Below the pieces are notes generated by a model, which was not told where the DNA came from, did not search any database, and saw only the letters and a program-made list of their open reading frames with translations. From assembly GCF_001634365.1 (NCBI RefSeq), contig NZ_CP014579.1:930001-994000 (forward strand): 64,000 nucleotides of DNA, given 5' to 3'. Of the stretch, positions 56,989-64,000 are shown in pieces (position 1 is the first letter of the stretch; every line of letters begins with the position of its first letter). The position numbers and the translations under genes were made by a program. The stretch is from Paraburkholderia phytofirmans OLGA172. GTDB taxonomy: Bacteria; Pseudomonadota; Gammaproteobacteria; Burkholderiales; Burkholderiaceae.

Positions 56989-59910
56989 ATGGAACACCAC
57001 GCCCGCACTCAGAACGAACGGCTCGAGATCAAGACGACCACCTGCTACATGTGCGCCTGCCGCTGCGGCATTCGCGTGCATCTGCGTGAAGGCGAGGTGC
57101 GCTATATCGACGGCAACCCCGAGCATCCGCTGAACCAGGGGGTGATTTGCGCCAAGGGCGCCTCGGGCATCATGAAGCAGTACTCGCCCGCGCGCCTGAC
57201 CCAGCCATTGATGCGCAAGGCGGGCGCGGAGCGGGGCAGCGCGCAGTTCGAGCCGGTGTCGTGGGAGGTCGCGTTCGACGTGCTCGAAAAACGCCTTGCC
57301 ACGATTCGCGCCACGGATCCAAAGAAATTCGCACTGTTCACCGGTCGCGACCAGATGCAGGCGCTCACCGGCCTCTTCGCCAAACAGTTTGGCACGCCTA
57401 ATTACGCGGCCCATGGCGGCTTCTGTTCGGCGAACATGGCGGCCGGCATGATCTATACGATCGGTGGCTCGTTCTGGGAGTTCGGCGGCCCCGATCTCGA
57501 CAGCGCCAAACTCTTCTTTATGATCGGCACGGCGGAAGATCATCATTCGAATCCGCTCAAGATCGCTATTTCGAAGTTCAAGCGCGCGGGTGGACGCTTC
57601 ATCGCGATCAATCCGATCCGCACCGGATACGCGGCGATTGCCGACGAATGGGTGCCGATCAAGCCCGGCACCGATGGCGCGCTGTTCATGGCGTTTCTGC
57701 ACGAACTGATCGCCGCCGACGCCTGGGATCACGAGTTCGTGCAGCGCTATACGAACGCGGCGGAGCTCGTGGATCTCGACGAAGCCAGCGAAAACTTCGG
57801 CCTGTTCGTGCGCGACCCGAACCGGCCGGTCGGCAATCCGCTGTTTCCGCAGAATCATCTCTGGTGGGACGCCGCCGCCGCGCGCGCAGTGCCGCACCAT
57901 GCCCCCGGCGTGACACCCGCGCTCGACGGACGCTATACGCTCGACGACGGCACGCCGGTCACGCCGTCGTTCGCCTTGCTGCGCGAACGCGTGGCCGACT
58001 GCACGCCCGAGTGGGCCGCTGAGATCACGGGGATTGCAGCGGACACGATTCGCCGTCTCGCGGGCGAAATGATCCAGACGAGCCGTGATCGCCGGATCAC
58101 GCTGCCGATCCGCTGGACCGACGCGTGGGGCGAGACGCACGAGACCGTCACGGGCAACCCGGTCGCCTTTCATGCGATGCGCGGACTGGCCGCGCATTCC
58201 AACGGCTTCCAGTCGATCCGCGCGCTGGCGGTGCTGATGTCGCTGATGGGCACGATCGACTGTCCAGGCGGATTTCGCCATAAGTCGCCGTTTCCCCGTG
58301 CGGTGCCGCCCTCGGCCAAACCGCCGAACAGCCCCGACGCCGTCAAGCCGAACACGCCGCTCGCCACCGGGCCGCTCGGCTGGCCTGCCGCGCCCGAAGA
58401 TCTGTTCATCGACGACAACGGCGGCCCGGTGCGCATCGACAAGGCCTTCTCCTGGGAATATCCGCTTGCCGTGCATGGCGTGATGCATAGCGTCATCACC
58501 AATGCGTGGCGCGGCGATCCGTATCCTATCGACACGCTGCTGATTTTCATGGCCAACATGGCGTGGAATTCGTCGATGAACACGATGAAGGTGCGCGAGA
58601 TGCTCGCCGACAAGCATGCGAACGGCGAGTACAAGATTCCATTTCTCGTGGTGTGCGATGCGTTCCAGTCGGAGATGACGGCGTTCGCCGATCTGATCCT
58701 GCCGGACACCACCTATCTCGAGCGGCACGACGCGATGTCGATGCTCGATCGGCCGATCTCCGAATTCGACGGTCCGGTGGATTCCGTGCGTGTGCCGGTC
58801 GTGCCGCCGACCGGCGAATGCAAGCCCTTCCAGGAAGTGCTGATCGAACTGGCGTCGCGGCTGAAGTTTCCCGCGTTCACGACCGCCGAAGGCACGCGCC
58901 GTTTTCGCGACTATCCCGACTTCATCGTCAATCACACGACCTCGCCCGGTTCCGGCGTGGGCTTTCTGATCGGCTGGCGCGGCAAGGACGGCGACAAGGC
59001 GCTGGTGGGCGAGCCGAATCCGCAGCAGTGGGAACAGTATGCAAAGAACAATTGCGTGTTCCATTACCGCTTGCCCGAGACGCTCCAATACATGCGCAAC
59101 TGCAACGGGCCGTATCTCGACTGGGCAGTGAAAAACGGTTTCCGTAAATTCAACGAGCCGATCCTGATCCAGCTTTACTCCGACGTCATGCAGAAGTTCA
59201 GGCTCGCCGCGCAGGGCCGCACGAGCGGCAGGCAACCGCCGGAGCACTTGCGCGCGCGTGTCGAAAAGTATTTCGATCCGTTGCCGTTCTGGTATGCGCC
59301 GCTCGAAAGCGATTCCACCGATCTCGCGCGTTTCCCGCTTGCCGCCGTGACGCAACGGCCGATGGCCATGTATCACTCGTGGGACTCGCAGAACGCGTGG
59401 CTGCGGCAGATTCACGGCGAGAACTATCTCTACATGAATCCGCTGATGGCGGCCGGGAACGGCATCGCCGACGGCAGCTGGATCTATGCCGAATCGCAAT
59501 GGGGCCGCGTGCGCTGCATGGCGCGCTTTAGCGAGACCGTTGAGCCGGGGACGGTATGGACCTGGAACGCGATCGGCAAGGCCGCGGGCGCGTGGAATCT
59601 CGGCGCGGACGCGAACGAATCCCAGCGCGGCTTCCTGCTCAATCACCTCATCACCGACGAGCTGCCCGGCCGCGACGAAGCCGCCGCGCGCCTCTCGAAC
59701 TCGGACCCGGTGACAGGCCAGGCCGCGTGGTACGACGTACGGGTGCGCGTCTATCCGGCGGAAGCGGACGCGCGTCATACGCTGCCGCAGTTCGATGCGA
59801 TGCCCGCATTGCCGGGGTCGAACGGGGTGATCTCGCGGATCGTGCAGACCTACTTCGCGGGGCGCGGCGAGTTCGCGGCGCGGCTGCGCGGCGCGACAGG
59901 GCGCAAGTGA
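56989..59910 (+). CDS. molybdopterin oxidoreductase catalytic subunit, SoeA-like
   Basis: Catalytic subunit of the DMSO-reductase superfamily, 973 residues. A [4Fe-4S] cluster is bound by Cys19, Cys22, Cys26 and Cys54; bis-MGD-binding stretches follow. There is no twin-arginine signal, so it works in the cytoplasm. With an FeS subunit and a DmsC/NrfD-like anchor next door, and with the TTCYMCACRCG start, it best resembles SoeA of the cytoplasmic sulfite dehydrogenase SoeABC. A different oxyanion substrate is possible. ACGGAG precedes the ATG. Confidence 0.78.
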   Translation: MEHHARTQNERLEIKTTTCYMCACRCGIRVHLREGEVRYIDGNPEHPLNQGVICAKGASGIMKQYSPARLTQPLMRKAGAERGSAQFEPVSWEVAFDVLEKRLATIRATDPKKFALFTGRDQMQALTGLFAKQFGTPNYAAHGGFCSANMAAGMIYTIGGSFWEFGGPDLDSAKLFFMIGTAEDHHSNPLKIAISKFKRAGGRFIAINPIRTGYAAIADEWVPIKPGTDGALFMAFLHELIAADAWDHEFVQRYTNAAELVDLDEASENFGLFVRDPNRPVGNPLFPQNHLWWDAAAARAVPHHAPGVTPALDGRYTLDDGTPVTPSFALLRERVADCTPEWAAEITGIAADTIRRLAGEMIQTSRDRRITLPIRWTDAWGETHETVTGNPVAFHAMRGLAAHSNGFQSIRALAVLMSLMGTIDCPGGFRHKSPFPRAVPPSAKPPNSPDAVKPNTPLATGPLGWPAAPEDLFIDDNGGPVRIDKAFSWEYPLAVHGVMHSVITNAWRGDPYPIDTLLIFMANMAWNSSMNTMKVREMLADKHANGEYKIPFLVVCDAFQSEMTAFADLILPDTTYLERHDAMSMLDRPISEFDGPVDSVRVPVVPPTGECKPFQEVLIELASRLKFPAFTTAEGTRRFRDYPDFIVNHTTSPGSGVGFLIGWRGKDGDKALVGEPNPQQWEQYAKNNCVFHYRLPETLQYMRNCNGPYLDWAVKNGFRKFNEPILIQLYSDVMQKFRLAAQGRTSGRQPPEHLRARVEKYFDPLPFWYAPLESDSTDLARFPLAAVTQRPMAMYHSWDSQNAWLRQIHGENYLYMNPLMAAGNGIADGSWIYAESQWGRVRCMARFSETVEPGTVWTWNAIGKAAGAWNLGADANESQRGFLLNHLITDELPGRDEAAARLSNSDPVTGQAAWYDVRVRVYPAEADARHTLPQFDAMPALPGSNGVISRIVQTYFAGRGEFAARLRGATGRK

Positions 59911-59942
59911 TGCGCGGTTCACACTCGAGCAAAAGCGCGGCT

Positions 59943-59997
59943 AAGGCACAACGAAGGCACAACGAAGGCGCACCCAAGGCGCACCCAAGGCGCAACG
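59943..59997. repeat. 11-bp tandem array between subunit genes
   Basis: Five units of AAGGCRCAMCS at 59943, 59954, 59965, 59976 and 59987, with identical neighbours in pairs. It fills most of the 127-base gap between the catalytic and FeS subunit genes. Coding of the first gene ends at 59910, so the array is untranslated. Confidence 0.88.
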
Positions 59998-60037
59998 AAA
60001 CGTGCGAACAATGCAATGAAGCAGTAAGGAGCCTTTG

Positions 60038-60784
60038 ATGACTCAGATGGCATTGGTAATCGACCTGAACGTGTGCGTGGGGTGCCAGGCTTGCGTGACG
60101 AGTTGCAAGGAGTGGAACACGTCGGGTGAATCGGGCAGTCTCGCCGACCTGAATCCCTACGACGCGGACCCGTCCGGCACATTCTTCAACCGCGTGCAGA
60201 GCTTCGAGGCCGGCAGCTATCCGAACGCCGAGACGATCCACTTCCCGAAGTCATGCCTGCACTGCGAAGACCCTCCGTGCGTGCCGGTGTGTCCGACCGG
60301 CGCGAGCTACAAGCGCAAGGAAGACGGCCTCGTGCTGGTCGATTTCGACAAATGCATTGGCTGCAAGTATTGCGCGTGGGCTTGCCCCTACGGTGCGCGC
60401 GAACTCGACGAAGCGCGCAAGGAGATGACGAAATGCACGTTGTGCGTCGATCGCATTCATGATGAAAACCTCTCCGAGCGCGATCGCCAACCGGCCTGCG
60501 TGCTCGCGTGCCCGACCTCCGCGCGGCTGTTCGGCGATATCCACGATCCGGAGTCGGTGGTGTCGAAGGCGATCGAGGAGCGTGGCGGCTATCAGCTGAT
60601 GCCCGAGTGGAACACACGGCCGGCGAACCACTATTTGCCGCGCGTCACGACGTCGGCCTCGGGTTGCGGGAGCCAAGGCTGTTCGTGCAAAGACACGGGT
60701 ACGGCCACGGAGGTGCCCGAATCGCTCGATGCGCGGCTCGAGCGCGGCGAACTGCATCTTGCGTCGATGGCGACGCGCATCTAA
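60038..60784 (+). CDS. four-cluster ferredoxin subunit, SoeB/DmsB-like
   Basis: A 248-residue electron-transfer subunit with four [4Fe-4S] cysteine groups: CVGCQACVTSC, CLHCEDPPCVPVC, CIGCKYCAWAC and CTLC...CVLAC. It passes electrons between the molybdoenzyme and the membrane anchor. AAGGAG is six bases before the ATG at 60038. An extra Cys-rich tail (GCGSQGCSC) near residue 210 is not part of the four standard groups. The anchor gene follows 11 bases downstream. Confidence 0.88.
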   Translation: MTQMALVIDLNVCVGCQACVTSCKEWNTSGESGSLADLNPYDADPSGTFFNRVQSFEAGSYPNAETIHFPKSCLHCEDPPCVPVCPTGASYKRKEDGLVLVDFDKCIGCKYCAWACPYGARELDEARKEMTKCTLCVDRIHDENLSERDRQPACVLACPTSARLFGDIHDPESVVSKAIEERGGYQLMPEWNTRPANHYLPRVTTSASGCGSQGCSCKDTGTATEVPESLDARLERGELHLASMATRI

Positions 60785-60795
60785 AGGACTTCGCG

Positions 60796-61746
60796 ATGAA
60801 TCCGGCTTTCTCGGTGGTTTTTCTCACAACGTTGAGTGGCGCGGCGCAGGGCCTGCTGATCGCGCTGGTTGGCGTGGAAGCGGCCGTGCATCTGGGGCTG
60901 ATCGCGGCGCCCACCGATGCGTTCTATGTCGCCGGCGCGGTGCTGTCGGTCGTGTTGGGCGGCCTCGGACTGATCGCGTCGTTCTTCCATCTCGGGCATC
61001 CGGAGCGCGCATGGCGTGCGGTTGCGATGTGGCGAACCTCGTGGTTGTCGCGCGAATGTCTCTGCCTGCCGGCGTTTCTCGCCTGTGCTTTTTTCTATGG
61101 CGTCGCGCACGGGTTCGGCTCGCCGTGGTCGCTCGCGATAGGCGTGCTCGGCGTACTGGCGAGCGCCGCGCTATTCGTCTGCTCGGCGATGATCTATGCA
61201 TGCCTGCGTTTTCTACAGGAGTGGGCCACACCGCTCACGCTGATCAACTTCGTGCTGCTGGGCTGCGCGTCCGGGTTCACGCTGGCGACGGCGCTGACCG
61301 CGTGGTTCGCGCCGGGGCTGACGGCGGCTCTGGCGGTCTGTGCCTGCGTGCTGACACTCGCGGGCTGCGCCAGCCGCTCGGCGTCCCTCATGCGCAATGC
61401 GCGGTTGCGGCCGAAGTCCACCGTGCAGAGCGCGACCGGCATCGAGAACCCGAAGCTCGTACAGGTTTCGCGCGGCTTTACCGCCGGCGCGTTCAATCTG
61501 CGCGAATTTTTTCACGGCAAATCGGCGGGGACGCTGCGGGGAGTCAAATGGGGTTTTCTCGTGGCCGCGTTTGCCGTGCCAGTCTTGCTGATGGCGCTGG
61601 GCGCGGGTTTGCATTCGATCGACGTCTCGCTCGGCTTGCTGGCCGCAGCGTGTCTCGTCCAATACGCGGGCCTCGTGGCGGAACGCTGGTTCTTTTTCGC
61701 CGAAGCGAAGCATCCGCAAAATCTTTATTACGCGAGAGTCGGCTGA
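60796..61746 (+). CDS. membrane anchor subunit, SoeC/DmsC-like
   Basis: A 316-residue integral membrane protein with about eight hydrophobic segments, of the DmsC/NrfD type that exchanges electrons with the quinone pool. Features include HLGHPERAWRA after the second helix and WLSRECLCLPAFL. The start at 60796 gives the usual short N-terminus. It completes the three-gene complex. Confidence 0.85.
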   Translation: MNPAFSVVFLTTLSGAAQGLLIALVGVEAAVHLGLIAAPTDAFYVAGAVLSVVLGGLGLIASFFHLGHPERAWRAVAMWRTSWLSRECLCLPAFLACAFFYGVAHGFGSPWSLAIGVLGVLASAALFVCSAMIYACLRFLQEWATPLTLINFVLLGCASGFTLATALTAWFAPGLTAALAVCACVLTLAGCASRSASLMRNARLRPKSTVQSATGIENPKLVQVSRGFTAGAFNLREFFHGKSAGTLRGVKWGFLVAAFAVPVLLMALGAGLHSIDVSLGLLAAACLVQYAGLVAERWFFFAEAKHPQNLYYARVG

Positions 61747-61759
61747 TGCCTGCGCGTAG

Positions 61760-61873
61760 GTGTTCGCACCAGTTTGCGGCGCGACCTACGCGCTGGTGCC
61801 GTTCATCGACCGCAAGGCGCTCGGCGGCGTCGCGGGCGTGATTGGCGCCGGTACCAACGGCATTGCAAATTGA
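61760..61873 (+). pseudogene. narK (nitrate/nitrite MFS transporter) fragment
   Basis: Between a TAG at 61757 and a TGA at 61871 the frame reads VFAPVCGATYALVPFIDRKALG, then GVAGVIGAGTN. This matches the motif around the glycine-rich loop of NarK/NasA-type nitrate transporters (GAT-A-VPF-KALG-V-G-GAGGN). Only about 37 codons remain, without a start. It lies just upstream of the nitrate operon control region, where a transporter gene would be expected. Confidence 0.7.
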
Positions 61874-61917
61874 CGGAATCGCTTCTGCATAAGGGCTGTC
61901 GTCATCTATCGAGCGCT

Positions 61918-61953
61918 GCACGCAGAATGTGCTGCAGCGCACCACCATTGTGC
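61918..61953. promoter_or_regulatory. tandem NtrC enhancer sites
   Basis: Two GCAC-N7-GTGC dyads at 61918-61932 and 61939-61953, centres 21 bases apart (two helical turns), matching the NtrC consensus TGCACY-N5-GGTGCA. They lie about 130 and 150 bases upstream of the predicted transcription start at about 62077, as in classic NtrC-activated promoters. Confidence 0.8.
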
Positions 61954-62051
61954 TGTACAGCATCAAAATGCATCAGCCCGGTCCGAGCGGATCCGCCTTG
62001 CGAGAGCGCCTTTCACCGCGCAGAGGCGGACGGGCGGTCAATAGTCTCGTG

Positions 62052-62067
62052 TGGCATAGCCCTTGCG
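62052..62067 (+). promoter_or_regulatory. sigma-54 promoter of the nitrate/nitrite operon
   Basis: TGGCATA-GCCC-TTGCG, fitting TGGCAYR-N4-TTGCW with the invariant GG and GC 12 bases apart. It is downstream of two NtrC sites and upstream of the antitermination leader. Transcription should start near 62077. Confidence 0.82.
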
Positions 62068-62076
62068 TAAGTCAGA

Positions 62077-62203
62077 GCGGCGGATCAACGACGATCCGGC
62101 CAGCATGCAGCAAAAGTCACCCTTTAGATTTCTGGCTTTTGGACAACGGCGTCCCCCGAATTCAGTCACCTGACGACTGTATCCGCGGGACGCCTTTTTA
62201 TTT
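62077..62203 (+). promoter_or_regulatory. ANTAR-type (NasT/NasR) antitermination leader RNA
   Basis: Two hairpins with six-base loops carrying A at position 1 and G at position 4: CGGATC-AACGAC-GATCCG at 62081-62098, and GGAC-AACGGC-GTCC at 62141-62154. A linker stem GCCAG/CTGGC (62099-62103 with 62132-62136) would bring them together. The second hairpin overlaps the 5' arm of the terminator at 62148-62194, so the two are mutually exclusive. This is the design of ANTAR-protein-controlled nas leaders; nitrate/nitrite sensing through NasST or NasR is expected. Confidence 0.78.
62148..62203 (+). terminator. leader terminator before nirD
   Basis: GGCGTCCC (62148-62155) pairs perfectly with GGGACGCC (62187-62194), followed by TTTTTATTT. 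It stands only 17 bases before the nirD start, so the operon can be expressed only if transcription passes it. Its 5' arm overlaps the second ANTAR hairpin. Confidence 0.85.
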
Positions 62204-62219
62204 GCTTGAGGAACTCACC

Positions 62220-62567
62220 ATGAACAACGATCGACTTCCGCAATCCTGGATGCCCGTCTGCGCGCTCGACGACATTGTTCCGAATACCGGCGTCTGTGCG
62301 CTGGTCAATGGCGAGCAGGTCGCGGTATTTCACGTCGCGAACGGTGACGGCAGCGTGTTCGCGATCGACAACTTCGATCCGGGTTCGCAGGCGGCGGTGC
62401 TCTCGCGCGGGCTGATCGGCAACCTCGGTGAGCGGATCGTGGTGGCCTCGCCGATCTACAAGCATCATTTCGATCTGCGTACCGGCGAGTGCCTCGAGGC
62501 GCCGGAGAATTCCGTCAACGCCTACCCGGTGCGCGTCGAGAGCGGTCAGGTGTGGGTCGCCGCATGA
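62220..62567 (+). CDS. nirD: nitrite reductase small subunit
   Basis: A 115-residue NirD-type protein with the Rieske-like beta fold (WMPVCALDDIVPNTGVCALVNG, FAIDNFDPGSQAAVLSRG) and without the Rieske Cys/His cluster ligands, as usual for NirD. GAGGAA precedes the ATG. It normally works with NirB to reduce nitrite to ammonium, but no nirB sulfite/nitrite-reductase catalytic domain is visible in the window. Its stop overlaps the next start in ATGA. Confidence 0.88.
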   Translation: MNNDRLPQSWMPVCALDDIVPNTGVCALVNGEQVAVFHVANGDGSVFAIDNFDPGSQAAVLSRGLIGNLGERIVVASPIYKHHFDLRTGECLEAPENSVNAYPVRVESGQVWVAA

Positions 62568-63835
62568 GACACGAATACGCCGGGCAGACTTCAGGAGGCG
62601 CTTCGTTCACCGCGCCTTGCCGTCCGCGACTGGTGGTCGTCGGCAACGGCATGGCCGGCATGCGCACTGTCGAGGAACTGCTCAAGCTCGCACCGGACCT
62701 CTACGACATCACCGTATTCGGTGCCGAGCCGTACGGCAACTACAACCGCATTCTGCTGTCGCCGGTACTCGCGGGCGAAAAGCGTGTCGACGACATCATC
62801 CTCAACACGCGTGACTGGTATGCGGACAACGGGATCCGGCTGCATGCGGGCGACCCGGTGGTCGCGATTGACCGCCGGCGCCGTATCGTGCGTTCGCAAA
62901 GCGGCGTCGAGGCGAGCTACGACCGGCTGCTGATCGCGACCGGCTCCAGGCCATTCCTGATTCCGGTGCCGGGTCACCAGCTGCCGGGCGTGATCGCGTT
63001 TCGCGACATTCAGGATGTCGAAGCGATGCTCGCCGCCGCGCGCAGTCACCGTCACGCCGTGATCATCGGCGGCGGCCTGCTCGGGCTCGAAGCGGCGAAC
63101 GGGCTCATGCGCCAGGGCATGTCGGTCACGGTCGTGCACGACACCGACAGCCTGATGGACCGCCAGCTCGACAGGAGCGCATCGGCCCTGCTGCTGCGGA
63201 CGCTGGAGAAGAAGGGCTTGCGCTTCCTGCTGAAAGCCCGCACCACCGAAATCGTCGGGCCGGAGCGTGTCACCGCCGTGCGTTTTGACGACGGCACGGA
63301 AATCCCCGCCGACCTGCTTGTCATGGCGGCCGGTGTGCGCCCGAATATCGACCTTGCGAAGCAGGCGGGCTTGCATTGCGAGCGGGCGATTGTCGTCGAC
63401 GACACGTTGCAGACCTACGATCCGCGTGTCTACGCGGTCGGCGAATGCGTGCAGCACCGCACGGCGACCTTCGGTCTCGTCGCGCCGATCTGGGACCAGG
63501 CGCGTGTCTGCGGCGCGCACCTGGCCGGTGCGGGCCACCGTCGTTACGTGCAGCGCGCCACGGCGACCAAGCTGAAAGTCACTGGCGTCGACCTTTATTC
63601 TGCCGGCGATTTCACCGGCGGCCCGGAGAGTGAAGACCTCGTGCTGCGCGATCCGCGACGCGGCGTCTACAAGCGCCTCGTGATCCAGGATAGCCGGGTG
63701 ATCGGCGCAGTCCTCTACGGCGACGTCAAGGATGGAGCGTGGTACTTCGAGTTGATCCAGAACCGGACCGACATTTCTCCGCTGCGCAGCCAACTGCTGT
63801 TCGGTAAAGCCCTGTGCGAGGCGCAGCCCGCCTGA
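62564..63835 (+). CDS. NAD(P)/FAD-dependent oxidoreductase of the nitrate assimilation operon
   Basis: A 423-residue flavoprotein corresponding to the N-terminal FAD/NAD region of NirB or to NasB-type reductases: FAD motif GNGMAGMRT, YGNYNRILLSPVLAG, NAD motif GGGLLGLEAANGL and the C-terminal GDVKDGAWYF. It lacks the BFD-like and sirohaem domains of full NirB. Overlap with nirD and the nasA start 13 bases downstream indicate it supplies electrons from NAD(P)H to the assimilatory nitrate reductase. Confidence 0.87.
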   Translation: MRHEYAGQTSGGASFTAPCRPRLVVVGNGMAGMRTVEELLKLAPDLYDITVFGAEPYGNYNRILLSPVLAGEKRVDDIILNTRDWYADNGIRLHAGDPVVAIDRRRRIVRSQSGVEASYDRLLIATGSRPFLIPVPGHQLPGVIAFRDIQDVEAMLAAARSHRHAVIIGGGLLGLEAANGLMRQGMSVTVVHDTDSLMDRQLDRSASALLLRTLEKKGLRFLLKARTTEIVGPERVTAVRFDDGTEIPADLLVMAAGVRPNIDLAKQAGLHCERAIVVDDTLQTYDPRVYAVGECVQHRTATFGLVAPIWDQARVCGAHLAGAGHRRYVQRATATKLKVTGVDLYSAGDFTGGPESEDLVLRDPRRGVYKRLVIQDSRVIGAVLYGDVKDGAWYFELIQNRTDISPLRSQLLFGKALCEAQPA

Positions 63836-63848
63836 ACCGGAATCGAAC

Positions 63849-64000
63849 GTGAGTTTTCCCATCGCCATTTCCAACCCGTTTGACGGTAACCGTGACGCGG
63901 TCCGAACCACCTGCCCGTATTGCGGCGTCGGTTGCGGCGTACGCGCGACCCCACGCCCGGACGGCCCGCCCGACATTGCCGGCGACGAGCGCCATCCGGC
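63849..64000 (+). CDS. nasA: assimilatory nitrate reductase catalytic subunit (partial)
   Basis: Only the first 50 residues are in the window. They include the [4Fe-4S] motif Cys22, Cys25, Cys29 in TTCPYCGVGCGV, typical of NasA/NapA-type molybdoenzymes. The start is a GTG at 63849 without a strong ribosome-binding site; coupling to the upstream flavoprotein is likely. No twin-arginine signal is present, supporting a cytoplasmic assimilatory enzyme. Confidence 0.85.
   Translation, partial: MSFPIAISNPFDGNRDAVRTTCPYCGVGCGVRATPRPDGPPDIAGDERHP

Noticed and set aside
56827..59922. A 1031-codon open frame antisense to the SoeA-like gene
   Set aside because: Its translation is Arg/His/Ala-rich low complexity without any family motif, the typical antisense shadow of a GC-rich gene; the plus-strand frame has all molybdoenzyme motifs.

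Overview
The window is a 64 kb stretch of a high-GC beta-proteobacterial genome. Protein style points to Burkholderiaceae, most likely Paraburkholderia: a Burkholderia-type porin, TRAP and MFS uptake systems for sugar acids, many LysR/AraC/TetR/MocR regulators, and a LuxI/LuxR pair. I see no rRNA, tRNA, CRISPR array or intact transposase. All family assignments are read from the sequence; no database search was run.

Region 1 (1-11.1 kb) is a hexuronate/aldarate catabolic block: an aldarate MFS carrier and KdgD on the minus strand; GarD, uronate dehydrogenase and an SMP-30-type lactonase on the plus strand; then a DctPQM TRAP transporter and a porin. Four copies of a FadR/GntR-type operator (core TCGTACAAC) lie in its two promoter regions, and a fifth related dyad lies at the left edge. 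Region 2 (11.1-30.4 kb) is mixed metabolism and regulation: a tautomerase, a class II aldolase, a urea transporter, a Baeyer-Villiger monooxygenase/SDR/hydrolase cluster with an upstream MerR gene, a MocR/EamA divergent pair, a lone TAXI binding protein, a TetR/DHA2 efflux pair, a Fur-family (Zur-like) repressor and a GST. It carries several short tandem arrays and a 52-bp element made of two abutting IS150-like ends.

Region 3 (30.5-41.1 kb) holds a nuclease-helicase (NERD plus SF1), a phosphoribosyltransferase-HAD fusion, a sensory module whose first protein carries an (Gln-Ala)18 tract, a HipBA toxin-antitoxin with five operators spaced exactly 26 bp, and a trans-3-hydroxyproline pathway whose first gene is broken by an internal deletion. 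Region 4 (41.3-50.8 kb) has zwf, a zinc alcohol dehydrogenase facing an AraC regulator across a perfect 21-bp palindrome, and a SUOX-type molybdoenzyme/cytochrome b561/DUF5666 set divergent from a CusRS/HprRS-like two-component system.

Region 5 (50.8-55.1 kb) is the most interesting: an AT-richer quorum-sensing island with luxR-luxI in tandem, divergent from an ATP-grasp-type ligase and an MFS exporter, with a dyad in between. It looks like an autoinducer-controlled small-molecule biosynthesis and export cassette. Region 6 (55.2-64 kb) has a PAS-PAS-GGDEF protein, a three-subunit SoeABC-like molybdoenzyme complex, and the start of the nitrate/nitrite assimilation operon. That operon has a legible control region: two NtrC sites 21 bp apart, a sigma-54 promoter, and a leader with two ANTAR-type hexaloop hairpins, the second of which overlaps an intrinsic terminator. 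A narK fragment lies just upstream.
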